A DNA stretch of 64,000 nt from an uncultured Lachnospiraceae bacterium. Its GTDB lineage: Bacteria > Bacillota > Clostridia > Lachnospirales > Lachnospiraceae. Shown here one piece after another: positions 51,633 through 59,447 of the stretch (positions are counted from its first letter, which is position 1; each line of letters opens with the position of its first letter). The stretch lies in assembly GCA_910587635.1 (NCBI GenBank), contig CAJUNB010000037.1:1-64000 (forward strand), written 5' to 3'. The notes beneath the pieces were generated by a model. It was not told the DNA's origin, searched no databases, and worked only from the letters and a program-made list of their open reading frames with translations. The position numbers were made by a program, and so were the translations under genes.

Positions 51633-52344
51633 GTTCATAAAGTTTGTGCATGGCTTCCTTGATGCCTCCCACTTCGTTGATGATGCCTTCTCGAACTGCA
51701 TCTTCTCCTACCAGAATCGTACCCATATCTTTTGTGAGAATGCCAGTGGTCATCATCATCTCTTCCATCCGACTCCTGCTCACACGGCAGTGACGGCATA
51801 CAAAACCGGTGATCCGATCCTGCATTTGTTTGAAATAGTCAAAGGTCTGAGGAGCACCGATCACCATGCCATTCATTCTCACCGGATGAATGACCATAGT
51901 TCCTGACGGTACGATATAAGAATAATCTGTGCTCACCGCAATGGGAACACCAATGGAATGACTTCCTCCCAACACAAGCGACACGGTGGGCTTGCTCAGA
52001 GAAGCTATCATCTCTGCTATAGCAAGTCCCGCTTCCACATCGCCTCCCATTGTGTTGAGCAGTACGAGTAACCCTTCTATCTCCCTGCTGTCTTCAATGG
52101 CGGCAAGCTGCGGTAATATATGTTCATACTTAGTTGTCTTGGCATTGTTTCCCAGATTATCGTGCCCTTCCACCTCACCGATGATCGTAATCAGATGAAT
52201 GTTTCCAAGTGTTGCCTGGCCTGTTTTTTCAATACGCTCGTCCTGATGGCTTTCCTGTTCCCGCTTTTCTTCTTTATTTTTATTATTTTGTTTTTCCTGC
52301 TCTTTTTCTGCTGACTTTCTGTGACAATTTTTATTTTTCGACAT
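51592..52344 (-). CDS. ClpP/TepA-like serine protease
   Basis: A 250-residue protein of the ClpP class, resembling Bacillus TepA (translocation-enhancing, spore-forming Firmicutes). The first 45 residues are highly charged (Lys/Glu/Gln) and not part of the fold. The catalytic Ser is in GGSHSIGVP near residue 130, and His in MVIHPVRMNG. AAAGGAG precedes the ATG. In Bacillus, tepA stands near spoIIIE; here ftsK is 46 kb away. Its C-terminus overlaps the converging permease gene. Confidence 0.88.
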   Translation of the reverse strand: MSKNKNCHRKSAEKEQEKQNNKNKEEKREQESHQDERIEKTGQATLGNIHLITIIGEVEGHDNLGNNAKTTKYEHILPQLAAIEDSREIEGLLVLLNTMGGDVEAGLAIAEMIASLSKPTVSLVLGGSHSIGVPIAVSTDYSYIVPSGTMVIHPVRMNGMVIGAPQTFDYFKQMQDRITGFVCRHCRVSRSRMEEMMMTTGILTKDMGTILVGEDAVREGIINEVGGIKEAMHKLYELISSSYNNAPHIE

Positions 52345-52391
52345 GTGAGACTCCTTTCCCGTAAATAGCGAATGCCTCTCTGGTATTTTCT

Positions 52392-52450
52392 ATAAAAAAA
52401 AGAATCGCGCCCTCGCGATTCGCCGCGCACGAGCGGTACACTTTAGTGCA
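52392..52450 (-). repeat. Dispersed hairpin repeat, inverted relative of 7291-7346
   Basis: In reverse complement this reads GCACTAAAGTGTACCGC, then GAATCGCG-AGGG-CGCGATTC with a T run, matching 7291-7346 closely (differences are mostly C/T changes in GCGC-rich parts). It lies in the gap between the membrane-protein gene and tepA. Confidence 0.7.
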
Positions 52451-52460
52451 ATTTTCCTCT

Positions 52461-52521
52461 CTGCGAGCTGCGCATCTATGTTTTTGTGCTATAGGTGATT
52501 GTGAAGCAATTTCCTATAGCA
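52461..52521. repeat. 61-bp dispersed element, copy B1
   Basis: The element has a long imperfect inverted repeat, TGCTATAGG near its middle and CCTATAGCA at its end. A copy with the same length (61 bases) and about nine of ten bases alike is at 59387-59447. It lies immediately before the terminator of the membrane-protein gene. Confidence 0.8.
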
Positions 52522-52527
52522 AAAAAA

Positions 52528-52548
52528 AGAGAGCATTCTCTGCTCTCT
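52528..52548 (-). terminator. Terminator of the multi-pass membrane protein gene
   Basis: AGAGAGCA and TGCTCTCT pair around a five-base loop; on the minus strand a run of eight T follows, 36 bases after the stop codon. Confidence 0.88.
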
Positions 52549-52583
52549 AGTATCCGCCAAATACACAACATTATTCGAAAAAA

Positions 52584-54092
52584 TCAGATATCAAAATCAT
52601 CTTCTCCGGGACGCAATTCCCTGTCAAATTTCATCTGGGACATTTCCGGCTCATAGTCAAAGGCAATCTCCTTTTTGACGTGCCGTTTTGGTACAGGAAG
52701 TGGATTTGGTATGTATTTTATCTCCTGCTCTGAATTGCCGTCTTCTGTATTGGTTACTTCCTGTTTTTCCCTTTCACTCTCTTTCATTTCCTCTTCTCTT
52801 CCTCCGCTTTCTTCCTTTTCCTCCCGGACATCAGTCCAGTCCCCGCCAGGACAGATACCCTGACTTTCCTTTCTGTTCTCACAGCTGTCCGCCAAACACT
52901 GAATTCCGGTACATGCTGCCAACAAAAATAAAAAATTTCCAAGATTTCTATATGACGTCTGTGTCATATTTATCGCTCTGAAAACAAGATTTCCCAGTAA
53001 TAATACGGTTATAACTGCTGTCTTTTCATACTTCTGACGGAAAAATCCGATAACCGCCATGCCTGCCAGCATACTGATTAAAAACAGTCCAATCAGCTCA
53101 AATCCATACAGGGGCTCCCATACTGTCAGCTGTATCTTATCTAAATATAGCGAAATATATTGCTGCCACAGAGCCGGATATCCGATACCCGTAACACTGC
53201 CTTCTATCCCAAAGAGCGCCGCAAAAGCACCGAAAAAGCCCACCAGCAAACAAAAAGCAGCGGCCCCCTTCTCTCCTCTGCAGTCCTCTCTGTCAAGCTG
53301 TAATATACCGACGAGGATTGCCAGCAATACAACATTCCCCCACAGATCCAGCCATGCATATGTCCCTGTCAGAATACCGACAAAAATTCCCAGACTGACT
53401 ATCCGCCCAAAATTTCCCTTTTTTGTCTCAGAATACAGGAGGGCTGCCATAAGCAATACAACACCAAGCAACATACATAACAGCCAGTCGGGAGAAATCT
53501 CCCTATAATGAACCAAAAACGCCGGAGATATCGCTGACAAAACCAAAAAACAAAAAGCAGCTGTCCTGCCCATCAGTTTCCTGACAGACAGATAAAACAA
53601 CAGAGAAGCTCCCGTCTGCATCAGCAGCTGCATCACAACAGCCACTTCCCATCTGTTTCCGAAAAAACGAAACAAAGCGGATAACCAACACAAATAAATA
53701 TAGGAAGCTTTATGGGCAATCAAAGGCAGAAACTGCTGCCCCGTTGTCACTTCCGCCATCTCAAAAAATGCTCTGTCCACAGGCTCCAGGCCCCATCGTG
53801 AAGCAGCCAGAATACGCAAAATTACCAGCAATAAAATTGCCAGGATAATCCCTGCCTGCTCTTTTTGTCGGTTTTGCTCCTTTCCCTCTCCGACTCCGTA
53901 AATCCGAAAAAATATGTGGATCTCAGCAACGGCAAAGATACAAAGGACTGCTATGGAAATTCCCGCCTTCTCCACACCGACTCCTGCAAGCATCTCTGTT
54001 CCCGTTATCACAAAAATACAACAGACCATACTGCAAAAAAGCAGCCACAACAAATAACCAAGCAGATTTTTCTTCCATCTTATCTTTTGCAT
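52584..54092 (-). CDS. Multi-pass membrane protein with PLPVPKRHVKK tail
   Basis: A 502-residue protein with about eleven hydrophobic segments over the first 400 residues, and GT-C-glycosyltransferase-like features (an acidic residue after the first segment, and LEPVDRAFFEMAEVT). The final 95 residues form a charged cytosolic tail with the segment PNPLPVPKRHVKKEIAFDY. I believe similar tails recur in Lachnospiraceae membrane proteins near polysaccharide genes. The substrate is unknown. It follows the zinc-ribbon gene after 15 bases. Confidence 0.78.
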   Translation of the reverse strand: MQKIRWKKNLLGYLLWLLFCSMVCCIFVITGTEMLAGVGVEKAGISIAVLCIFAVAEIHIFFRIYGVGEGKEQNRQKEQAGIILAILLLVILRILAASRWGLEPVDRAFFEMAEVTTGQQFLPLIAHKASYIYLCWLSALFRFFGNRWEVAVVMQLLMQTGASLLFYLSVRKLMGRTAAFCFLVLSAISPAFLVHYREISPDWLLCMLLGVVLLMAALLYSETKKGNFGRIVSLGIFVGILTGTYAWLDLWGNVVLLAILVGILQLDREDCRGEKGAAAFCLLVGFFGAFAALFGIEGSVTGIGYPALWQQYISLYLDKIQLTVWEPLYGFELIGLFLISMLAGMAVIGFFRQKYEKTAVITVLLLGNLVFRAINMTQTSYRNLGNFLFLLAACTGIQCLADSCENRKESQGICPGGDWTDVREEKEESGGREEEMKESEREKQEVTNTEDGNSEQEIKYIPNPLPVPKRHVKKEIAFDYEPEMSQMKFDRELRPGEDDFDI

Positions 54093-54107
54093 ATCCGCTT
54101 TCCCGTT

Positions 54108-55007
54108 CTACATATACTCTGTCTGAAGCATTTCTACCATTTCACTGTATTTTTGTCGGCACTCTTCATTTCTGTCCTCTTCAATCAATCGCACACAGGG
54201 ACTGATATAGTTCTCATACAGACTACGATAAATCGCTTTCCGATCCTTTTCTTTATTCATTCGTTTTACAATCGTAGGTGCAATATCATAATACCTGGCG
54301 ATCAGCGCTTCTCCATCCGGCGAAAGTGCCAGATAGTCATCTCTGTATGCTTTCAGAAGGTTCAGTTCATAGCAGTCCTCCGGTTTATGGAGAGACTCGC
54401 AGACTGCTGTCGTAATATAACACAGTTTTCTCTTGAACCCGTCTTTCAGTGACTCATAGCTGGCCGCCTGGATGTTGCTTTTAGGGAAAGTATCCGACCA
54501 GCCTTTACAAATATCATCTGTCAGATCGGAAAGGCTTCCGTTTTCCACATGAAGAATAGAAGGCAGCACATATGTCACCATATACATATTCAATGTCATC
54601 TGGAAGGCTTCGCGGCTGGCTTTTTTCTTATGACCGTTCATAATCTCTTTTGCACAGCCAATTATAATTTCCGCAACCTCTTTTCCGGCTTTCGCCCTGT
54701 CAGGAGCCTCTTTCATGATACCGTTTATTGTCTTTAAATTTTCGTTTTCCCTCTGACAATAATTTTCAAAGCTCTCTGCATATCTGTTTCTATGGAATCC
54801 TCTCGCCGTCTCCTCCATATTGTGAAAAAAAGAACCTGCAGTTTCCCGAAAATGCTCTATTGCCTCTCTGCATGCCGCCTGCTCTTCTTCTCTCGCTTCC
54901 TCTACTGAAAACTCCTGTCCGCAGAACATACAGATAATTTTATCCCGTCCAATCGGTATCTGCATTACTTCATTACATTTTGGGCACCTGCCTTCTCTGT
55001 ATTCCAT
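54108..55007 (-). CDS. Zinc-ribbon protein of unknown function
   Basis: A 299-residue cytosolic protein. Its N-terminus is a treble-clef-like zinc ribbon with Cys8, Cys11, Cys26 and Cys29 (CPKC...CMFC). A helical, mostly charged region follows. No enzymatic motif is visible in the rest, which includes NMYMVTYVLPSILHVEN. GGAGGAAG precedes the ATG. It heads a pair with the multi-pass membrane protein. I do not recognise the family. Confidence 0.8.
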   Translation of the reverse strand: MEYREGRCPKCNEVMQIPIGRDKIICMFCGQEFSVEEAREEEQAACREAIEHFRETAGSFFHNMEETARGFHRNRYAESFENYCQRENENLKTINGIMKEAPDRAKAGKEVAEIIIGCAKEIMNGHKKKASREAFQMTLNMYMVTYVLPSILHVENGSLSDLTDDICKGWSDTFPKSNIQAASYESLKDGFKRKLCYITTAVCESLHKPEDCYELNLLKAYRDDYLALSPDGEALIARYYDIAPTIVKRMNKEKDRKAIYRSLYENYISPCVRLIEEDRNEECRQKYSEMVEMLQTEYM

Positions 55008-55059
55008 CTTCGTCTTCCTCCAATACCGGCTCTCATAACCTCACGTTTTTCAGAGTCCT

Positions 55060-55788
55060 TTACTCATCCCAGTTTGTATAGACTGCCTGTACATCGTCAT
55101 CTTCATCCAACAGATCCAGTGTACGCTGAAGGTTTTTAATATCCCCTTCCTCTTTCAGCTCCACATAGTTCTGTGGAATCATCGTCACCTCTGCGGAAGC
55201 CAGTACAATTCCGGCCTCTTCCAGTGCTTTTCGTACTTCTTCAAAAGAGTCAGGAGCTGTAATCACTTCAAAACTGTCCTCTTCTTCTGAAAAATCCTCC
55301 GCTCCTGCATCCAGTGCAGTCATCATCAGATCGTCTGCATCCCCTTCATACTCTTCCTTATCAATCATGATCTGTCCTTTTTTATCGAACATAAAAGAGA
55401 CACATCCCTGCGTACCGATGCTGCCATGCCCTTTTGTAAATGCGCTCCTTACATTGGCTGCTGTCCGATTCTTATTGTCCGTCAGTGCATCTACAATAAT
55501 CGCAATGCCCCCCGGGCCGTATCCTTCATATGTAACATACTCATAATTGACATTTCCCACATCGCCTGCTGCCTTCTTGATGCCTCTTTCTATCGTATCA
55601 TTTGGCATATTGTTGGCCTTGGCTTTGGCAACCACTGCAGCAAGCTTGAAATTATTATTCACATCGGGACCGCCTTCTTTTACAGCCACAGCGATCTCTC
55701 TGCCGATAATGGTAAAGATTTTACCTTTTGCAGCATCATTTTTTTCTTTTTTATGTTTGATATTTGCAAATTTTGAATGTCCTGACAT
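55060..55788 (-). CDS. YebC/PmpR family regulatory or translation factor
   Basis: A 242-residue protein of the YebC family, linked to transcription regulation and, more recently, translation of proline stretches. The start at 55788 follows AGGAG and opens MSGHSKFANIKHKKEK, as expected. Typical motifs are GREIAVAVKEGG, GYGPGGIAIIVDAL and FTKGHGSIGTQGCVSF. It is in the same run as the CorC-like and MBL genes. Confidence 0.95.
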   Translation of the reverse strand: MSGHSKFANIKHKKEKNDAAKGKIFTIIGREIAVAVKEGGPDVNNNFKLAAVVAKAKANNMPNDTIERGIKKAAGDVGNVNYEYVTYEGYGPGGIAIIVDALTDNKNRTAANVRSAFTKGHGSIGTQGCVSFMFDKKGQIMIDKEEYEGDADDLMMTALDAGAEDFSEEEDSFEVITAPDSFEEVRKALEEAGIVLASAEVTMIPQNYVELKEEGDIKNLQRTLDLLDEDDDVQAVYTNWDE

Positions 55789-55831
55789 AATAGTCTCCTT
55801 TTCTTCTTCTGTCACCAGGCAGACTTATCTG

Positions 55832-56743
55832 TTATATCTCCACTGCGTCTGGCTCTTCCGTATTCTGCTCCCGGTATCTTGTCACAAGCACATTTTCAAT
55901 CATCTTATTTCTGACGGAAAGCACTTTAAAATGCCAGCCGTTCACATCCGTCTCAAACTCCTCATCCTCATCAGGTATCTTGTCCATTCTGGATATCAAA
56001 AATCCGTTCAATGTCTCAAAATCCTGTTCTCCAAAGGAAAGAGAAAACCGCTCCTCCAGCTCTTTCAGCGGAGTCAGCCCCTCTATAATATATTCATTTT
56101 CACCCTTTTCCTCGATATGACCTTCTTCTTCGTCATATTCATCCATAATATTGCCTACGATTTCCTCCAGAATATCCTCCATACATACAAGACCCGCCGT
56201 CTGTCCATACTCATCAATGACAATAACCATCTGAATTTTCATCGCCCGCATATTGTGGAACAACACATCAATATTTCTCGTCTCCGGGATAAATCGAGCC
56301 TCCCGTACGAGCCCTTTGATACTTTTTATCTTCTTTTCTGCCGCCCCGGCCCCTTTTGTTTCCTGTACCCGAACTGCGTCTTTAAAGTACAGGATACCGA
56401 TGATATGATCAATATCGCCATCATAGACAGGATATCTGCTCTTATTCTCACCGATAATAAAATGCACCGCTTCCTGCAGCGTCATATTACCGTCTATTGC
56501 CACAATGTTTTTACGGCGTATCATAATATCCTGGGCTTCCTTATCGCCAAATGCAAAGATATTCGTGATCATCTCCGCCTCACTGGCCTGCAGTACCCCC
56601 TGTTCGTGTCCCTCATTCACCATGGATATGATCTCACTCTCTGTCACATCCCCATCTGACTGCCTCCCGAACAATCTGGCAATCCTTGTAAAAAGTTTTT
56701 TTCTGGAATTCATTGTCGCGGCATCTGGTCCACCGTCGTCCAT
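55832..56743 (-). CDS. CorC/HlyC-type CBS-domain protein without membrane part
   Basis: A 303-residue protein with an N-terminal linker, two CBS domains (about 80-200) and a C-terminal CorC_HlyC domain. The start at 56743 has GAGGAG upstream. It contains ESEIISMVNEGHEQGVLQ and the CBS motif VVIDEYGQTAGLVCMEDI. The DUF21 membrane domain of larger CNNM/CorB relatives is lacking, so it is a soluble CorC-like protein. A role in magnesium or cobalt handling is by family inference only. Confidence 0.9.
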   Translation of the reverse strand: MDDGGPDAATMNSRKKLFTRIARLFGRQSDGDVTESEIISMVNEGHEQGVLQASEAEMITNIFAFGDKEAQDIMIRRKNIVAIDGNMTLQEAVHFIIGENKSRYPVYDGDIDHIIGILYFKDAVRVQETKGAGAAEKKIKSIKGLVREARFIPETRNIDVLFHNMRAMKIQMVIVIDEYGQTAGLVCMEDILEEIVGNIMDEYDEEEGHIEEKGENEYIIEGLTPLKELEERFSLSFGEQDFETLNGFLISRMDKIPDEDEEFETDVNGWHFKVLSVRNKMIENVLVTRYREQNTEEPDAVEI

Positions 56744-56793
56744 TTCTTCATCTCCTCTATGCAAAAGTCTCATTAATGACTATAGCATTTTCT

Positions 56794-57675
56794 TTATCCG
56801 GCGTCAAGAATCCCGTCGGATACTGTAAAATGGACATCCGTTTTATATGTACTGTAAACTTCTGCTCCCACATCCGCCAGCACCTGTGCCGTTTTCTTTT
56901 CTGCCTCTCTGGCCGTCACCACTGCGATCTGGGGCTGTAAAACTTCCACCAGTTCTCTACTGTTGTCACTGTCTCTGCCATGATAGGCCACTTTATAAAC
57001 ATCTACCTTAGGAAGCCCTTCTTCCAGAAGCTCCTCTATCCTTTTCTTCTTTGCATCACCCGCAAAAAAGAACTTTTTTCCCTCAAACTGGGCCAACACT
57101 GCTATGGAATTGTTGTTGGCATTATCATACTGCTTTCCCGGCGGATAGACAGTAAGCTGCAAGTCTCCAAAGGTAAATTCCGTCTTTTCCTGCACAGTCA
57201 GTATCTTTTCTTCCTGTAACCGCTCTTCCAGCTTATCGTCCAGTTCCTCCTGCTGGACCGAACCTTTCTCATAGGAAGTCTGAATCACCTGTTCCACCGG
57301 AAATTTCTCCAGTAATTTATCTGCTCCACCGATATGGTCTTTGTCAGGATGAGTGAGTATCAACAGATCAATATTGTCCACCTGCAGACCTTCCAGCTTA
57401 CGGATCAGTCTGTCGCTGTCGCATTCCAGTCCCGTATCAATTACCACATTCCTATCCTGAGTCTGTAATAATATGCTGTCCGCATCTTCCGAACAGGCAA
57501 AAAACCAGACAGACAATACCCCTTTCTCCGCCACAGTATATTCTGTCCCGGCATTCTGCGCCTCCCGCTGACATGAAGACAGTACACTACACAGAAAAAG
57601 AAAGAATAGACACAAGGCAGCGCGTACCCGCATCGCATAAACGCGCCTCTTTTTTATTTTATCATATAAACCCAT
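56794..57675 (-). CDS. Metallo-beta-lactamase fold lipoprotein (ComEC C-terminal-like)
   Basis: A 293-residue hydrolase with a signal peptide and lipobox LSSC at Cys35, so it is attached outside the membrane. The metal motif THPDKDHIGG is near residue 108, and later ligands in FFAGDAKKK and AYHGRDSDN fit the ComEC/Rec2-like group. The substrate may be nucleic acid, but that is inferred. Its start is eleven bases after the MazF-like gene, with an AGGAG site. Confidence 0.9.
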   Translation of the reverse strand: MGLYDKIKKRRVYAMRVRAALCLFFLFLCSVLSSCQREAQNAGTEYTVAEKGVLSVWFFACSEDADSILLQTQDRNVVIDTGLECDSDRLIRKLEGLQVDNIDLLILTHPDKDHIGGADKLLEKFPVEQVIQTSYEKGSVQQEELDDKLEERLQEEKILTVQEKTEFTFGDLQLTVYPPGKQYDNANNNSIAVLAQFEGKKFFFAGDAKKKRIEELLEEGLPKVDVYKVAYHGRDSDNSRELVEVLQPQIAVVTAREAEKKTAQVLADVGAEVYSTYKTDVHFTVSDGILDAG

Positions 57676-57686
57676 TATCTCTCCTA

Positions 57687-58028
57687 TTATGTATCCAGCT
57701 CAAGACTGACCAAAAGCCCTCTGTTCACTTTTTCCATAATGTCCTGATCCAGATGACATACTTTATCCTTTAACCGTTTCTTATCAATGGTACGAAGCTG
57801 TTCCAAAAGCACTACCGAGTCCTTTACCATCTCATATCGATGGGAATCCAGCTCTATATGGGTTGGCAGCTTTGCCTTGTTCATCTTTGATGTAATTGCT
57901 GCACAGATTACTGTAGGGCTGTGCTTATTGCCCACATCGTTCTGTACGATCAGCACAGGTCTGATACCTCCCTGCTCCGAACCGATTACCGGTCGTAAAT
58001 CTGCATAGTATACATCTCCACGTCTCAT
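57687..58028 (-). CDS. MazF/PemK (EndoA) family endoribonuclease
   Basis: A sequence-specific mRNA-cutting toxin by family. 113 residues from the ATG at 58028, with RRGDVYYADLRPVIGSEQGG (here split: RRGDVYYADL, then GSEQGGIRPV), the catalytic VGNKHSPTVICAAIT segment and LEQLRTIDKKRLKD. A GTG 13 codons upstream is possible but poorer. It follows alr by 78 bases, as ndoA does in Bacillus, but no antitoxin gene lies between. The Bacillus homologue sits beside ndoAI. Confidence 0.9.
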   Translation of the reverse strand: MRRGDVYYADLRPVIGSEQGGIRPVLIVQNDVGNKHSPTVICAAITSKMNKAKLPTHIELDSHRYEMVKDSVVLLEQLRTIDKKRLKDKVCHLDQDIMEKVNRGLLVSLELDT

Positions 58029-58106
58029 GTTACAGCTAACACTTCCTTCATTCCATTTATAGGCCACTATCGAACAGCAAATTCATTGTTCTTTGCCATA
58101 GCAATA

Positions 58107-59324
58107 TTATTGCCCTTTTTCCGGAAGGTATTCAAAATCCATAGAATAATCTTTTGTTCCTACGATTTTACCATTCTTTTTATAGACTCTTGGTACCCGT
58201 TTCGTTATATCGCAGACGAGTTCATAATGAAAACGCCCGGACAGATCTCCCAGGTACTCCGCTGTAATGACCGCTTCCCCGTCCCTCCCCAACAGTGTTA
58301 CCACATCTCCTTCCTGCGCCTTAGGGATATCGGTAATATCCACCATCATCTGATCCATACATACTCTTCCTAAAATATTGGCACGCTTTCCATGTATCAG
58401 CACATACCCCTTGCCGGAAAGTGATCTGGGATAGCCGTCTGCATAACCTACCGGAACAGTCGCCACCCGCATTCCCTTATTTGCCGTAAAAGTACCACCA
58501 TAGCTGATTTCCATTCCCGCTTCCATCTCTTTTGTATACACAATGTGGCTCTTCCATGAGAGGGCCGGCCGGATTGATATGATATCCTGTTCCACCTCAT
58601 CGGAAGGCCAGAGGCCGTACAGCGTAATCCCCGCCCGTACCATATCCATGTCCGCCTCGGGAAATCGGATAATACCGGCGCTGTTAGAGCAATGTTTGAA
58701 CGGAATATGCAGCCCAAGCTCTTTTTCTATCCTGTCTGTAAATATTTTAAAAACTTCATACTGGTTTAAAGCCGATTCTTTTTTGGTCATATCCGCCTTC
58801 GCAAAATGAGTAAAAATCCCCTCAATGCGAATACCCGGGAGCGCCATGACTTCTTTCACAAAGCGGATCCCCTCTTCCTTTGGCCATATCCCGATCCGGG
58901 ACATCCCCGTGTCCACTTTGATATGAACAATTGCCTCTTTTCCTAGAGAAACAGCTATTTTGGACAATTCCCTGGCACTATCCATACGAAACAGGGCCGG
59001 CCGTATCTCCTGTCGGATCAGTTCCTCATAGCAATAAGGAAACGTATACCCCAATATGAGTATCGGTTTCTGGATACCACTTTTTCTCAGAATATCCGCC
59101 TCTTCAAAGGTAGCCGTGGCAAAACCGAACAGATAGGGAAGATCTTCCAATTCCTTTCCGATAGGTACACTTCCATGTCCATAACCATCTGCCTTGATCA
59201 CAGCCATCATCTCTGTCCCGGCTTGCAGATTGGCTCTCATACTGTCCATATTGTAACGTATGGCGTCCAAATCCACTTCCACGTGTACTCGTCCATAGCT
59301 TTCCAGCTTATCCATACCGTTCAT
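58107..59324 (-). CDS. alr: Alanine racemase
   Basis: A PLP enzyme making D-Ala for peptidoglycan. 405 residues. The PLP Lys is in AVIKADGYGHG near residue 45, the second catalytic Tyr is in EISYGGTF, and a MDQMMVDIT motif follows. AGGAGG is nine bases before the first ATG. It lies between nnrDE and the MazF-like gene, the same order as in Bacillus apart from the missing antitoxin. Confidence 0.96.
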   Translation of the reverse strand: MNGMDKLESYGRVHVEVDLDAIRYNMDSMRANLQAGTEMMAVIKADGYGHGSVPIGKELEDLPYLFGFATATFEEADILRKSGIQKPILILGYTFPYCYEELIRQEIRPALFRMDSARELSKIAVSLGKEAIVHIKVDTGMSRIGIWPKEEGIRFVKEVMALPGIRIEGIFTHFAKADMTKKESALNQYEVFKIFTDRIEKELGLHIPFKHCSNSAGIIRFPEADMDMVRAGITLYGLWPSDEVEQDIISIRPALSWKSHIVYTKEMEAGMEISYGGTFTANKGMRVATVPVGYADGYPRSLSGKGYVLIHGKRANILGRVCMDQMMVDITDIPKAQEGDVVTLLGRDGEAVITAEYLGDLSGRFHYELVCDITKRVPRVYKKNGKIVGTKDYSMDFEYLPEKGQ

Positions 59325-59386
59325 TCTCCGTTTCCTCCTTCTGTAAGGTAAGCAGCGAGCGGACTACGACAGCAGCCATTTCCGCT

Positions 59387-59447
59387 CCGCGAGCTGCACA
59401 TCCATATTTTTGTGCTATAGATGATTGCGGAGCAATTTCCTATAGCA
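59387..59447. repeat. 61-bp dispersed element, copy B2, overlapping the nnrDE end
   Basis: A near-copy of 52461-52521 with the same TGCTATAG / CTATAGCA inverted ends. It covers the last two codons and stop of the nnrDE gene, so the protein end is set within the element. Confidence 0.8.

Noticed and set aside
55547..56659. 370-codon plus-strand frame opposite yebC and the CorC-like gene
   Set aside because: It spans two well-supported minus-strand genes and the gap between them; no ribosome site or domain.
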